In this document: piece by piece, positions 8,312 to 17,535 of the stretch | Numbering within the stretch: position 1 is the first letter of the stretch | Layout: every line of letters starts with the position of its first letter | NCBI GenBank assembly: GCA_002433055.1 | Contig: DJHJ01000030.1 | Location: 18,123-67,471 of the forward strand | DNA from: Acidobacteriia bacterium UBA6623 | Lineage (GTDB): Bacteria > Acidobacteriota > Terriglobia > Bryobacterales > UBA6623 | Direction: 5' to 3' | DNA: 49,349 nucleotides | Notes under the pieces: model-generated | Databases searched by the model: none | What the model was told of the DNA's origin: nothing | The model's input: only the letters and a program-made list of their open reading frames with translations | Made by a program: the position numbers and the translations under genes

Positions 8312-9769
8312 ATGTTTTTGGGTCAAGTGATCAAGGTTGCGATGGTTTCTTTATTGCTACTATCACTACGACTCTCTTTGTTGGGTGTCTTCTCTACGGT
8401 ACTGATCGGGGCGACCCTCCACCAACCGAACTTTGTCGTGATTTTAGCCGACGATCTTGGGTACGGAGATCTAGGTGTTTATGGACATCCGGAGATTCAC
8501 ACCCCTGAAATCGATCGAATGGCATCGGAAGGTGTACGCCTTACTGAAGCTTACTCTCCTGCGCCGACTTGTACTCCGTCACGAGCTGGTTTGCTAACAG
8601 GGCGGTATCCTTACCGTTCGGGATTGGTGCGGGCACTTCTACCGAAGGAAAAATGGGGTATTCCCAGTTCTGAAATCACATTGGCTGAATCTCTAAAAAA
8701 AAATGGATATGTAACTGGACTAATCGGAAAATGGCACCTTGGTGGACGGAAACCGTTTCGACCGGGCAGGCATGGCTTCGACTCTTTTTTTGGTCTTCTG
8801 TACAGCAACGATATGACTCTACTACCGTTGGTGAAGTGGCCACGATTGGAGTTATTTCGCGATAACAAACGGATTGAATCGCCAGCCAAGGTCAAGACAC
8901 TGACGAGACGGTATACCGAAGAGGCGGTTCAGTACATAGAAAAAAACCACAACCGACCCTTCTTTTTGTTTCTTTCCCACACGATGCCACACCGACCACT
9001 TAGGCCATCAGATGAGTTTCGCGGAAGGTCATCCTTTGGCTATTACGGAGATGTAGTCCAAGAACTGGACTGGAGTACCGGACTTGTTCTACAGGCGCTA
9101 AAAGACAATGGTCTTGATGAGAGGACACTCGTAATTTTTACTAGCGATAACGGACCTTGGGGGAGGAGTGGAGACGGAAAATTACAAACGCGAGGCATGA
9201 CAGGCCCGTTTCAGGGAGTTAAGGGAACTACATGGGAAGGTGGCATGCGAGTCCCCTTCATTGCACGTATGCCGGGGCGATTACCTTCAGGAGTTGTACG
9301 TCGGGGCATGGCGTCTCTGATGGATCTATTCCCGACTTTTATAGAGGAATCTGGAGGAGCTGTTCCTGGCGACAGATCCATAGACGGTAAAAACATTATG
9401 CCAATGATGCTGGGTCATGAAGAGAGTCCCCATTCGGAGTTCTATTACTATTTTCGCAAGAAGATTTTTGCAATTAGATCTGGTCAATGGAAGTTACATC
9501 TTTTTCGGAGAAAATTGAACTCCAAGGGGCGCCTTGGAGATGTAGTCCGTTTGCAGTCTCCAGAATTGTACGATCTACTTCGCGATCCAGGGGAAGAGAA
9601 CGATCTTGCCAGCGGCAATGCTAAGGTTGTCCAGAATCTTACCGTTCGCAGCGAGGTGTTTCACGCTAGTATTGCCCCAACGCTGAATCTGCCAAGCCCA
9701 TCCAGATCTGTTTTATCTGGTTTGACAACTGTTGATATTGCCAAGAAAAAACCAAGGCTACGGCCGTAA
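8312..9769 (+). CDS. Exported sulfatase (arylsulfatase family)
   Basis: This 485-residue sulfatase has an N-terminal hydrophobic signal (about 10-35). It carries the metal-binding VVILADDLGYGD start of the family and the formylglycine motif CTPSR (C87-R91), whose cysteine is converted to formylglycine by a maturase. Downstream are IGKWHLGG and the FTSDNGPWG metal site. It would hydrolyse sulfate esters, most likely on sulfated polysaccharides, in the periplasm. The start is supported by GGAG upstream of the ATG, located in the end of the preceding crotonase-like gene. No anaerobic or aerobic maturase gene is visible in the window. The substrate is unknown. Confidence 0.93.
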   Translation: MFLGQVIKVAMVSLLLLSLRLSLLGVFSTVLIGATLHQPNFVVILADDLGYGDLGVYGHPEIHTPEIDRMASEGVRLTEAYSPAPTCTPSRAGLLTGRYPYRSGLVRALLPKEKWGIPSSEITLAESLKKNGYVTGLIGKWHLGGRKPFRPGRHGFDSFFGLLYSNDMTLLPLVKWPRLELFRDNKRIESPAKVKTLTRRYTEEAVQYIEKNHNRPFFLFLSHTMPHRPLRPSDEFRGRSSFGYYGDVVQELDWSTGLVLQALKDNGLDERTLVIFTSDNGPWGRSGDGKLQTRGMTGPFQGVKGTTWEGGMRVPFIARMPGRLPSGVVRRGMASLMDLFPTFIEESGGAVPGDRSIDGKNIMPMMLGHEESPHSEFYYYFRKKIFAIRSGQWKLHLFRRKLNSKGRLGDVVRLQSPELYDLLRDPGEENDLASGNAKVVQNLTVRSEVFHASIAPTLNLPSPSRSVLSGLTTVDIAKKKPRLRP

Positions 9770-9818
9770 GCTGAGCGGTTATTTACATTTAAAGACGGCT
9801 CATTATGCCATTTGCGAA

Positions 9819-10424
9819 TTACAGAGTGGACACTAGTCTTGGATGCGTTGTTTCGTACTCACTAATGCTGGTGGATTGTTGTTGCAAATAACCTAACTGG
9901 TCAACGCCGGCCAGAAGACATTTTTTTGAAAATTCATCGATAGGAAATTTCGCCTTACGTCCTGAAGGCAGCTGTACGGTTTGTTCGAGAAGATTAACTT
10001 CGGTTGCTAGGTCCTCGTTCTGTGCAGATGCATCTAATAATTCGGCATGACCGACTTCATCAATGATGATGGGTAAGAGTCCATTTTTCAGGCAATTGTT
10101 ACGAAAAATGTCTGCGAACGAGGTGCTGATTACAGCTCGAAACCCAAACCCCATCAGTGCCCAAGGTGCATGTTCACGAGAACTACCACAGCCGAAATTG
10201 TCACCTGCCAGAAGAATTGTTGCATTTTCTGATTTCCGGTGGTTCAACACAAAATCTGCTCGGGGCGATCCTGTTTCGTCGTAACGCCAATCGTTGAAGA
10301 GGTTTGCACCCAGCCCCTTTTTGTCAATAGTCTTTAAAAAACGCGCTGGAATAATCTGGTCGGTATCGATATCGCGTATTGGTAACGGCACTACTCGTCC
10401 TGTAAAGGTGGTTATAGGTTCCAT
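9819..10424 (-). CDS. leuD: 3-isopropylmalate dehydratase small subunit
   Basis: This 201-residue protein is the swivelling small subunit of isopropylmalate isomerase, which with LeuC converts 2-isopropylmalate to 3-isopropylmalate in leucine synthesis. Signature segments are DIDTDQIIPARFLK (18-31), NFGCGSSREHAPWAL (76-90) and the start of the swivel beta-barrel. Length is normal for LeuD. It follows leuC by 36 bases on the same strand, so the two form an operon. The gene ends 49 bases from the convergent sulfatase gene. Confidence 0.96.
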   Translation of the reverse strand: MEPITTFTGRVVPLPIRDIDTDQIIPARFLKTIDKKGLGANLFNDWRYDETGSPRADFVLNHRKSENATILLAGDNFGCGSSREHAPWALMGFGFRAVISTSFADIFRNNCLKNGLLPIIIDEVGHAELLDASAQNEDLATEVNLLEQTVQLPSGRKAKFPIDEFSKKCLLAGVDQLGYLQQQSTSISEYETTHPRLVSTL

Positions 10425-10460
10425 GGCAAATTTTGTTTTGTTGTGGCTTCTTCGGACGTT

Positions 10461-11876
10461 CTAATCCAGCATAGTTCTCACGTCGGTAACCATGCCATTA
10501 ACCGCACTGGCTGCGGCAGTTAGAGGGCTAGCGAGGAAAGTGCGACCTCCTTTGCCTTGGCGTCCCTCGAAGTTACGGTTGCTGGTGCTGACACAGTACT
10601 CTCCCGGGCTAAGCTGGTCACCATTCATAGCGATGCACATACTGCAGCCAGCTTCTCGCCACTCTGCCCCTGCAGCTCGAAATATGTCAGGTAAATTTTC
10701 GATCTCCGCTTGTTTCTTTATCTTTTCAGAACCCGGCACTACTAAGACACGAACGCCGGGATTGACTTTGCGGTCTTTTAGGATCGCTGCAGCTTGCCTG
10801 AGATCCGACATGCGAGAATTTGTGCAACTACCAATAAAAACGACATCAATTGGTTGACCTAGTAAGGGTTTACCACCTTCTAAGTCCATATACTCAAGTG
10901 CTTTTCGGATCGCACCGCTCGCAACCGGCCCCTGGGCTGACTCCGGCTTTGGTACAGGTTGTGAGATTGGTATCCCCATGCCAGGATTCGTGCCATAGGT
11001 GATCATAGGTTCCAGTTGTGATACATCCAGGCTTAATGTCTGATCATAAGCGGCTCCTTCATCACTTTGTAGGTTTTGCCAACGTGTGACAGCCTGGTCC
11101 CAGCCCTTACCTTGTGGCACATGGGCTCTGGTTGCCAAATATTCGAAGGTTGTGTCATCGGGGCCAATCATCCCTGCCCTGGCACCACCTTCAATCGACA
11201 TGTTGCAAATTGTCATCCGGCCTTCCATTGAAAGAGAGCGTATAGCTTCCCCAGTATATTCAAGCACGTGTCCAGTACCACCACCAATACCTATCTTTGC
11301 TATGAGTGCCAGAATGAGATCTTTGGCCACCACTCCTCTGGGTACAAATCCATCGAAGTGCACCTCGTATGTTTTCGGTTTGTCTTGCAGGAGACACTGA
11401 GTAGCTAGTACGTGTTCAACTTCGGTGGTGCCGATACCGAAAGCTAAGGCGCCGAAGGCGCCGTGTGTCGAGGTATGACTGTCCCCACACACTAACGTGA
11501 CCCCTGGTTGAGTCAATCCTAACTCGGGTCCGATAACGTGGACAATTCCCAGGTTCTCATTTCCTATATCAAACAAAGGAATACCGAACTCTCCACAATT
11601 AATTCGTAACTGATCTAACTGTTTGGCAGCAATCGGATCAGCGATGGGTAGGGTGCGATCAGTTGTAGGGATACTGTGATCCATTGTTGCGACTGTACAG
11701 TTAGGTCGTAACACTTTCAATCCACGATTGCGTAACCCATCGAAGGCCTGTGGAGAGGTAACCTCGTGGATTAAATGCAGATCGATGTAGAGAACGGTCG
11801 GACAGTTTTTCTCCTGCACGACAACATGGTCATCCCAGATTTTTTCAAACAGATTTTTTGGTGTGACAGTGGTCAT
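10461..11876 (-). CDS. leuC: 3-isopropylmalate dehydratase large subunit
   Basis: The protein is 471 residues from the ATG at 11876 and is an aconitase-family [4Fe-4S] enzyme of leucine biosynthesis. The start region NLFEKIWDDHVV and HEVTSPQAFDGL match LeuC. The cluster cysteines are C351 (IGSCTNSR), C411 and C414 (CSMCIAMN), and the substrate loop GDSHTSTHGAFGALAFGIG is intact. An in-frame TTG at 11900 would add eight residues, but the family alignment favours the ATG. No strong ribosome site precedes the ATG; there are AGGAA and GGAGG stretches further upstream. It is co-directional with leuD just downstream. Confidence 0.95.
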   Translation of the reverse strand: MTTVTPKNLFEKIWDDHVVVQEKNCPTVLYIDLHLIHEVTSPQAFDGLRNRGLKVLRPNCTVATMDHSIPTTDRTLPIADPIAAKQLDQLRINCGEFGIPLFDIGNENLGIVHVIGPELGLTQPGVTLVCGDSHTSTHGAFGALAFGIGTTEVEHVLATQCLLQDKPKTYEVHFDGFVPRGVVAKDLILALIAKIGIGGGTGHVLEYTGEAIRSLSMEGRMTICNMSIEGGARAGMIGPDDTTFEYLATRAHVPQGKGWDQAVTRWQNLQSDEGAAYDQTLSLDVSQLEPMITYGTNPGMGIPISQPVPKPESAQGPVASGAIRKALEYMDLEGGKPLLGQPIDVVFIGSCTNSRMSDLRQAAAILKDRKVNPGVRVLVVPGSEKIKKQAEIENLPDIFRAAGAEWREAGCSMCIAMNGDQLSPGEYCVSTSNRNFEGRQGKGGRTFLASPLTAAASAVNGMVTDVRTMLD

Positions 11877-12287
11877 TGGACTAACCAACAAGTCTAGCAA
11901 GCGTTCCTGCTATAAACACTAAGTCCTGCCGAGCATGAGTAATTCCTCCAGGTTTACTTGATTGTGTCAACAATTTGGCAAAGCGAATAAACGCAACATC
12001 ACTTTTAGTGTGGTTAGAGCATTGTGATTAGTAGAGCTGTACCATCGAAACCAAAACTGTGTAATTTTCGATCTAAGGACTGAATACTTCTCACTACTAG
12101 TCATTATTAGGAAATCCTGCGTTATCTACATTTCCGTGATTATTTGTGGAATTCACTCAGGCGTACTGATAGTCTTTGATTACTGTTGGTGCGAAGTATA
12201 TTGGTGCCGTTAAGCGGACTGCCTTGCCAGATTCTAACCGTGACTTCAAGGACGCTTTTCGATCGTTAAGTTAGTGTCAAGTTAAGT
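11877..12287. other. 411-base divergent intergenic region between leuC and birA
   Basis: No gene was seen. It must hold the promoters for leuCD (minus strand) and for the birA-coaX group (plus strand). On the minus strand there is a GGAGG (11949-11945) followed after 8 bases by a five-codon reading frame (ATG 11936 to stop 11919), which could be a leader or chance. No T-box or riboswitch-like fold and no GC-rich terminator was recognised. Confidence 0.5.
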
Positions 12288-13049
12288 ATGTCTTCTCCGC
12301 TACACTTCGGTTACCCACGATTTGATTTTGATAGGGTTGAAAGCACCATGACTGAGGCGAGTTTGTGTGCAGAAGCTGGTGCTGAAGAGGGAACTATTGT
12401 CATTGCCGATCAACAAACGGAGGGTCGTGGACGCCTAGGTCGCTCGTGGATTTCCGAACCGGGAATGGGATTGTACTTTTCACTTGTGCTGCGTCCACCA
12501 ACTTCACCCGAACATGCTGCTGTGCTTACTTTAGCTATGGGATTAGGTGTAGCACGCGGGCTCGCTAAAGCTTCTGGATCTGTTTTCGATATACGGTGGC
12601 CTAACGATGTATTGTTGAACGGGAAAAAGTGCTGTGGGATTTTGGTGGAGAGCGTAGCTGATGTAGAGTTGCTCCGTTACGCCATTGTTGGCGTAGGAGT
12701 TAACGTCAATCAGCAGAACATGCCGAAAGAAATTGCTGCGAGCGCAACTTCTCTCAGGGCTAATGTGGGACACATGTTTGACAAAGAAGCAGTTCTTGAT
12801 GACGTACTTTGCTCGCTCGAATTTTACTATGCATTGTTTTGTGAGCAAGGGGCAGCTTCTATTATCGAGGCGTTTTCCAAAGCTTCCAGTTATGTTTCAG
12901 GAAAGAGTGTAAGAGTTGATGCACCTGGTGGGGACATCTACGGTGTGACCGCAGGGTTAAGTGACGCGGGTGTCTTACTTCTAAGTAAGAGGAATGGCTC
13001 TATAGAACCCATTCTGGCCGGTAGTGTACGGCCGTGGCCAAAGCAGTGA
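12288..13049 (+). CDS. birA: Biotin--[acetyl-CoA-carboxylase] ligase
   Basis: This 253-residue ligase activates biotin as biotinyl-AMP and attaches it to the carboxyl carrier protein. The biotinyl-AMP loop GRGRLGRSW lies at 46-54, and the core motifs VESTMTEA, WPNDVLLNGKKCCGILVES and VGVGVNVNQ are present. A C-terminal beta domain follows. There is no N-terminal helix-turn-helix, so this is the monofunctional class that does not repress transcription. It is followed by coaX on the same strand with 123 bases between, a common pairing in Acidobacteriota and Firmicutes. AAG-rich sequence precedes the ATG, but no strong ribosome site is visible. Confidence 0.95.
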   Translation: MSSPLHFGYPRFDFDRVESTMTEASLCAEAGAEEGTIVIADQQTEGRGRLGRSWISEPGMGLYFSLVLRPPTSPEHAAVLTLAMGLGVARGLAKASGSVFDIRWPNDVLLNGKKCCGILVESVADVELLRYAIVGVGVNVNQQNMPKEIAASATSLRANVGHMFDKEAVLDDVLCSLEFYYALFCEQGAASIIEAFSKASSYVSGKSVRVDAPGGDIYGVTAGLSDAGVLLLSKRNGSIEPILAGSVRPWPKQ

Positions 13050-13140
13050 TGATAGGTGTTGGTCTAACACAATCAAATGCAGCGTTGGTGAGGGAATCTC
13101 GAGATACAAGTAATGCAATGAGTTTTACTAGCTTGGTAAA

Positions 13141-13157
13141 ACTTGACGAAGTCAAGT
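13141..13157. promoter_or_regulatory. Inverted repeat just upstream of coaX
   Basis: Seven-base arms ACTTGAC and GTCAAGT flank a 3-base spacer, ending 15 bases before the coaX start. It could be an operator or a small mRNA hairpin. The half site resembles that of the palindrome near 31.93 kb (ACTTGA), which may be coincidence. Confidence 0.3.
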
Positions 13158-13172
13158 GTAGAATAAGGCAAC

Positions 13173-13955
13173 ATGCTATTCGCTGTTGATGTTGGCAACA
13201 CTAACCTCACTTTGGGCGTGTATCGCCATGGGGAGCTTGTAAGTCATTGGCGACTGGAGACGGATGCGGCTCAAACGGTTGATGGTTGGGGTGTGCTATT
13301 CCGCAATCTGTTTTCACTGGCCAAATTGGATATTCACGATATTGACGATATTATCATTTCGTCCGTTGTGCCTCAGCTCGATTCTTCGTTGGAGAAAATG
13401 GCACAACTTTACTTCCATGCCCAGCCTCTATTTGTAACCGCGAGTGTAGATACTGGGTTGTTGATGAAAGTAGATATGCCATCCGAGGTGGGCGCAGATC
13501 GGCTAGTCAATAGTATTGCTGCTCTTGCTGAGTATGGCGGGCCTGTTGTGGTGGTAGACTTTGGGACGGCTATTACGTTCGATGCTGTTTCGGCCGATTC
13601 TGAATATCTGGGTGGTGTCATCTGTTGTGGTGTGGGTATTTCATCTGAGGCGCTGTTTAGTCGCGCAGCTCGCTTACCCAGGGTGGAAATTAGAAAGCCA
13701 CACACTATTATTGGAACCAATACTGTCGATAGTCTACAGTCCGGTCTCTACTACGGAACTTTGGGCTTGGTCGATTCTATCCTCGAGAGAATGATGGCCA
13801 AACTTGGAACAAAGGTGCAAGTCGTTGCAACTGGCGGTCAAGCTGACATCATTGCTCCTGACTCGCTTTATATCAACGAGATTCGAGAACATCTTACCCT
13901 TGAAGGGTTGCGTATTATTTGGGAGCGAAACCACAAAGCCACTGACAAAAAATAA
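13173..13955 (+). CDS. coaX: Type III pantothenate kinase
   Basis: This 260-residue ASKHA-fold kinase phosphorylates pantothenate in the first step of coenzyme A synthesis. It has the phosphate-binding start AVDVGNTNLTLG (D6, N9), the pantothenate/dimer motif GADRLVN (107-113), VVDFGTAITFD with D129, and GGVICCGVGIS near the middle. Type III enzymes need a monovalent cation and are not feedback-inhibited by CoA (family knowledge). It lies directly after birA and before a PfkB kinase gene. A weak AAGG precedes the ATG. Confidence 0.96.
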   Translation: MLFAVDVGNTNLTLGVYRHGELVSHWRLETDAAQTVDGWGVLFRNLFSLAKLDIHDIDDIIISSVVPQLDSSLEKMAQLYFHAQPLFVTASVDTGLLMKVDMPSEVGADRLVNSIAALAEYGGPVVVVDFGTAITFDAVSADSEYLGGVICCGVGISSEALFSRAARLPRVEIRKPHTIIGTNTVDSLQSGLYYGTLGLVDSILERMMAKLGTKVQVVATGGQADIIAPDSLYINEIREHLTLEGLRIIWERNHKATDKK

Positions 13956-13990
13956 ACGAAAATGATCTCTGTCTTGTTAGTAGTGAATCG

Positions 13991-14872
13991 ATGTCGATAA
14001 AAGGACACACTTCTGGTGCCGCTCACGTACTCTGTCTTGGTATGAGTTGTCTCGACAACCGTTTGTTTGTTGATCGTTTTCCACCCGAACACCGCCGTGA
14101 ACGTGTCCCCAAGCGTTTCGATGCTCTCGGTGGCCCTGCTGGTGTTGGTGCGGTCACAGTGGTGCGTCTCGGCGGTAAAGCTTCATTTTTTGGTCTGCGT
14201 GGAGATGATGCTTCAGGTCGTCAAACCAGCACATTTCTTGAGGAAGACGGGGTTGATACGCGAGGCTTCCGCTCATTTCCAGATGCAATCAGTACTCGCT
14301 GTGAAGTTTTTATTAGACCAGACGGGGAACGTTTTTTATTCCCCTCTTGGGGCACAGGCATGCCGTTGAAGGCAGATTGGTTGCCTGATACTACTGCAGA
14401 CAATGCACAAGCTCTTTTGATTGACGGGCGTTGGGTGGAGGGTAGTTTGCGACTAGTGGAACAGGCCCGACGTCGAAAACTACCAATTCTCCTTGACTTT
14501 GATATCGACAAGCCAGAGATTTGGGAACTTGCAAAGCTATCGACTCATGTCATTGCCGATGAAGATATGGCAATTGCGCACGGTGGCATAGAGGGTCTCA
14601 TCGATAAGTTGGAATCAATTGGAGTATGGGGTGCGGTCACATTAGGTGCTCAAGGTGTTGCACATTTGGGTGGTCGAGTTCCTGCCTTCTCGGTGCCAGT
14701 GCTGGATAGTACAGGTGCTGGTGATGTACTGCATGGGGCTTTTGTTTTGGCAATAGCACAAGGGTACGACGAACTGACAGCTCTTCGTTTTGGAGTGGCG
14801 GCTGGTTCGTTGCGTTGCAAGTTGGGTCGTGTCCCTTATCTTCCTGAGGTAGAAGATCTTCTTAGTGCGTAA
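13991..14872 (+). CDS. PfkB family carbohydrate kinase
   Basis: This 293-residue ribokinase-like sugar kinase has the N-terminal GGPAGVGAVTVVRLGG substrate-lid region (47-62). The C-terminal anion-hole motif is DSTGAGDVLHGAF (239-251), with D245 as catalytic base. The gene sits 35 bases after coaX and 116 bases before a sugar-porter transporter, so it probably phosphorylates an imported sugar or keto-sugar acid. Sequence alone does not separate fructokinase, ribokinase or 2-keto-3-deoxygluconate kinase. Length and motifs are complete. Confidence 0.88.
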   Translation: MSIKGHTSGAAHVLCLGMSCLDNRLFVDRFPPEHRRERVPKRFDALGGPAGVGAVTVVRLGGKASFFGLRGDDASGRQTSTFLEEDGVDTRGFRSFPDAISTRCEVFIRPDGERFLFPSWGTGMPLKADWLPDTTADNAQALLIDGRWVEGSLRLVEQARRRKLPILLDFDIDKPEIWELAKLSTHVIADEDMAIAHGGIEGLIDKLESIGVWGAVTLGAQGVAHLGGRVPAFSVPVLDSTGAGDVLHGAFVLAIAQGYDELTALRFGVAAGSLRCKLGRVPYLPEVEDLLSA

Positions 14873-14988
14873 GATCTTGCATCGAGTGCTTTGCGTCAGA
14901 CATGCCTCTCGCCTCGTCACTACTTGTTGTGCGATCCTAAACGACCGGTTGAAATTTTCCTGCAAGTGCTAAAAAACGAGGTATCAAA

Positions 14989-16329
14989 ATGAACCCGATT
15001 CTTCTCCGTACTTCAATCATTGCCGCTCTTGGTGGATTTCTTTTTGGCTTCGATACTGCCGTAATTTCTGGGACTACTGATCAGCTTCGTGAAGTCTTCA
15101 GTCTGACTGCTAACACGCTGGGCTTCACTGTTGCAGCGGCTCTAATTGGAACGGTTGTCGGCGCCTTGAGTGCTGGTAGGCCTTCTGACAAATTGGGTCG
15201 TCGTAGAACTCTGCACTGGGTTGCCGTTTTCTACTTTGTGTCGGCTGTTGGTTGCAGTATTGCATGGGACTGGTACTCGCTACTCATATTTCGTCTGTTG
15301 GGTGGACTGGCAGTGGGTGCATCCTCAGTAGTGTCGCCGATGTACATTGCTGAAATTTCTCCAGCGCGTTTTCGCGGTCGGTTGGTTGCCATCACGCAGT
15401 TCAATATTGTCTTGGGCATGTTGGTCGCCTATATGTCGAATTACGTGATTGCGCAGTTGGAACTCGGAAATGCAGAGTGGCGGATGATGTTTGGCGTGGA
15501 AGCTTTACCTGCAGCACTTTTTTTCTTGCTACTGTTCTCAACGCCATGTAGCCCGCGTTGGCTCATTGCACAGGGCCGCCGTGCTGATGCTGTTGCTGTG
15601 TTCAATGTATTGGGTGCCGAGTCAGTTGCGAACGAGGTGGCTGATATAGAAGCGTCACTTGCTCTTGAACGACACAGCATTCAGGAGCCTCTCTTGCAGC
15701 AGACCTACAAACAGCCGATTTTACTGGCAGTCGCCATTTCGACTTTCAATCAGCTCTCGGGTATCAACGCTCTGATGTACTACGCTCCACACATTTTTAA
15801 AATGGCTGGTGCTGGGGCAGATTCCGCATTACTGCAAGCTGTGGCAGTAGGTGGAACTAACTTGGTGTTCACGATGGGTGCTCTTTTAGTGATTGACCAC
15901 TTTGGTCGTCGCAAGTTGATGATAGCGGGTTCGATCGGGTATATCGTCAGCTTGGCTGCTACGGCGTTCGCCTTTTACCAGTATGGAACTAACTTCAGTA
16001 GTTTTGGCAGCATGATGGTGTTGGTAAGCCTCCTGGTTTTCATTGCTTCTCATGCATTGGGACAGGGCGTGGTGATCTGGGTGTTTCTAAGTGAAATTTT
16101 TCCTAACCGCGTGAGAGCCCGTGGGCAAGCACTCGGTAGCTTTACACATTGGTTCTTTGCGGCACTAATTTCATGGACCTTCCCGGTAGTCGCAGAGATT
16201 TCTGGTGGGCACGTATTCGCGTTCTACTCCGTAATGATGATCTTACAGTGGATCTGGGTGGTGCGTGTCATGCCTGAGACTAGAGGAGTACCCCTTGAAG
16301 AGATTCAAAAGAGGCTCGGGATCGAGTAG
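14989..16329 (+). CDS. Sugar porter (MFS) family transporter
   Basis: This 446-residue inner-membrane sugar importer of the major facilitator superfamily, sugar-porter family, probably works by proton symport. Hallmarks are GGFLFGFDTAVISG in the first membrane helix, DKLGRRRT after helix 2, the PARFRGRLVA motif after helix 4, the QQ-less helix 7 sequence NQLSGINALMYYAP, FGRRKLM after helix 8, and the C-terminal PETRGVPLEE. These are shared with XylE, AraE and GLUT proteins. GAGG lies 8 bases before the ATG. The PfkB kinase immediately upstream suggests an uptake-and-phosphorylation pair. Substrate is not determined. Confidence 0.92.
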   Translation: MNPILLRTSIIAALGGFLFGFDTAVISGTTDQLREVFSLTANTLGFTVAAALIGTVVGALSAGRPSDKLGRRRTLHWVAVFYFVSAVGCSIAWDWYSLLIFRLLGGLAVGASSVVSPMYIAEISPARFRGRLVAITQFNIVLGMLVAYMSNYVIAQLELGNAEWRMMFGVEALPAALFFLLLFSTPCSPRWLIAQGRRADAVAVFNVLGAESVANEVADIEASLALERHSIQEPLLQQTYKQPILLAVAISTFNQLSGINALMYYAPHIFKMAGAGADSALLQAVAVGGTNLVFTMGALLVIDHFGRRKLMIAGSIGYIVSLAATAFAFYQYGTNFSSFGSMMVLVSLLVFIASHALGQGVVIWVFLSEIFPNRVRARGQALGSFTHWFFAALISWTFPVVAEISGGHVFAFYSVMMILQWIWVVRVMPETRGVPLEEIQKRLGIE

Positions 16330-16357
16330 GTTGTTCACGAAAATGGAGGATCGATGC

Positions 16358-17422
16358 TTATCTCCCTTCGGGGGAGATAGACTCCAATATCGCCAAAGTT
16401 TTCCGGGTAATGGTTGTCAGAGGTATTGTGGACAACTTTCCTTGCGGTACCCAGTGGAAAGATCTAAGCGGTTTTCCTTTTGAGGCTGCAATATAGACGT
16501 TCACGTCGTAGATTCTAGACGTGATGCCATGACTAAATGAACTTAGTCGTCTCAGTTGTTTCATGCCCCACTCGTGAAGGTCGGTTTCACACAATAGCTG
16601 CCCTTCCACCTCAGGCAACTCCCAAAAGCCTGGCATAATCTTAGATTTCTCTGGTCTTTGCCTCATCAAAAACTGTTCGTTTTTCGTGCAGACGATTACC
16701 GAAGTTACCATCTTCTCCTTCTTGTGTGGACGAACTTTTACAGGACGGATACACTGTGTTCCGGCTTTTACAGAACTGCACCATTGCTTTAATGGACAAA
16801 GATTACAGCTTGGGTTTTGGGGGGTGCAGACTGTTGCACCCAATTCCATTAGTGCCTGGTTCCATGTGCCGGCACTACGTGGCCCTACCGAACTGACTAA
16901 CGATTGGGCCGCAAAGTTTAATTTCCGCCGTATTGCGGTCTTTTTCACATTGCCTTTTTCATTCACTAAACGCGTAAGTACCCGCAAGACGTTACCATCA
17001 ACAGCAGCATGTTTGTGACCGAAAGCAATGGATGAAACTGCGGCGGCCGTGTACTCTCCAAACCCGGGGAGGGTCTGTAGATCATGATATTCCTTGGGGA
17101 ATTGACTGTTCCACTTGCTGATGATCTGCCGTGCTGCAGCTTGCAAATATCGTACGCGCCGGTAATATCCTAGTCCGCTCCAGATTCTCAATAGACTTTG
17201 CTCAGGGGCGCTGGCTAGGCTTTCGAGGGTTGGAAAGTGACTCAAAAATTTTTCATAGTAAGGGATAACAGTCGTCACTCGTGTCTGTTGTAACATCACT
17301 TCCGAAACCAAGATGTGATAGGGATTTCTGGTGTGCCGCCACGGCAAATCTCGTTTATGGTGGTGATACCAGTCAATCAGGACTTTCGTAAGTTGTTTGC
17401 AAGTTGTGGCCGAAAACTTCAA
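16358..17422 (-). CDS. mutY: A/G-specific adenine DNA glycosylase
   Basis: This 354-residue base-excision repair enzyme removes adenine opposite 8-oxoguanine. The helix-hairpin-helix region LPGFGEYTAAAV and catalytic E41 (VSEVMLQQT) and D142 (AAVDGNVLRV) are present. The [4Fe-4S] site is intact at C199, C206, C209 and C215 (C-x6-C-x2-C-x5-C). A Nudix-like C-terminal domain (about 235-345, LMRQRPEKSKIMPGFWELPE) recognises the oxidised guanine. It is the last gene of the minus-strand block that begins near 24.8 kb and lies 113 bases after the ABC exporter genes. Confidence 0.95.
   Translation of the reverse strand: MKFSATTCKQLTKVLIDWYHHHKRDLPWRHTRNPYHILVSEVMLQQTRVTTVIPYYEKFLSHFPTLESLASAPEQSLLRIWSGLGYYRRVRYLQAAARQIISKWNSQFPKEYHDLQTLPGFGEYTAAAVSSIAFGHKHAAVDGNVLRVLTRLVNEKGNVKKTAIRRKLNFAAQSLVSSVGPRSAGTWNQALMELGATVCTPQNPSCNLCPLKQWCSSVKAGTQCIRPVKVRPHKKEKMVTSVIVCTKNEQFLMRQRPEKSKIMPGFWELPEVEGQLLCETDLHEWGMKQLRRLSSFSHGITSRIYDVNVYIAASKGKPLRSFHWVPQGKLSTIPLTTITRKTLAILESISPEGR
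16359..16379. terminator. Possible hairpin between convergent MFS and mutY genes
   Basis: Eight-base arms TATCTCCC and GGGAGATA flank a short TTCGG loop. The stem overlaps the last codons of mutY and lies 30 bases after the transporter stop. No T run follows on either strand, so it is a weak terminator candidate at best. Confidence 0.3.
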
Positions 17423-17535
17423 AATTCAATGAGACTCCGGCAGCATAATGGCTTTATAGGTCATGTCAACGAGGACAACATTCCAAAAATTAATTCCCAA
17501 TAGTGTGCCACTAATTTGGGATGAAATGGTGCTAC

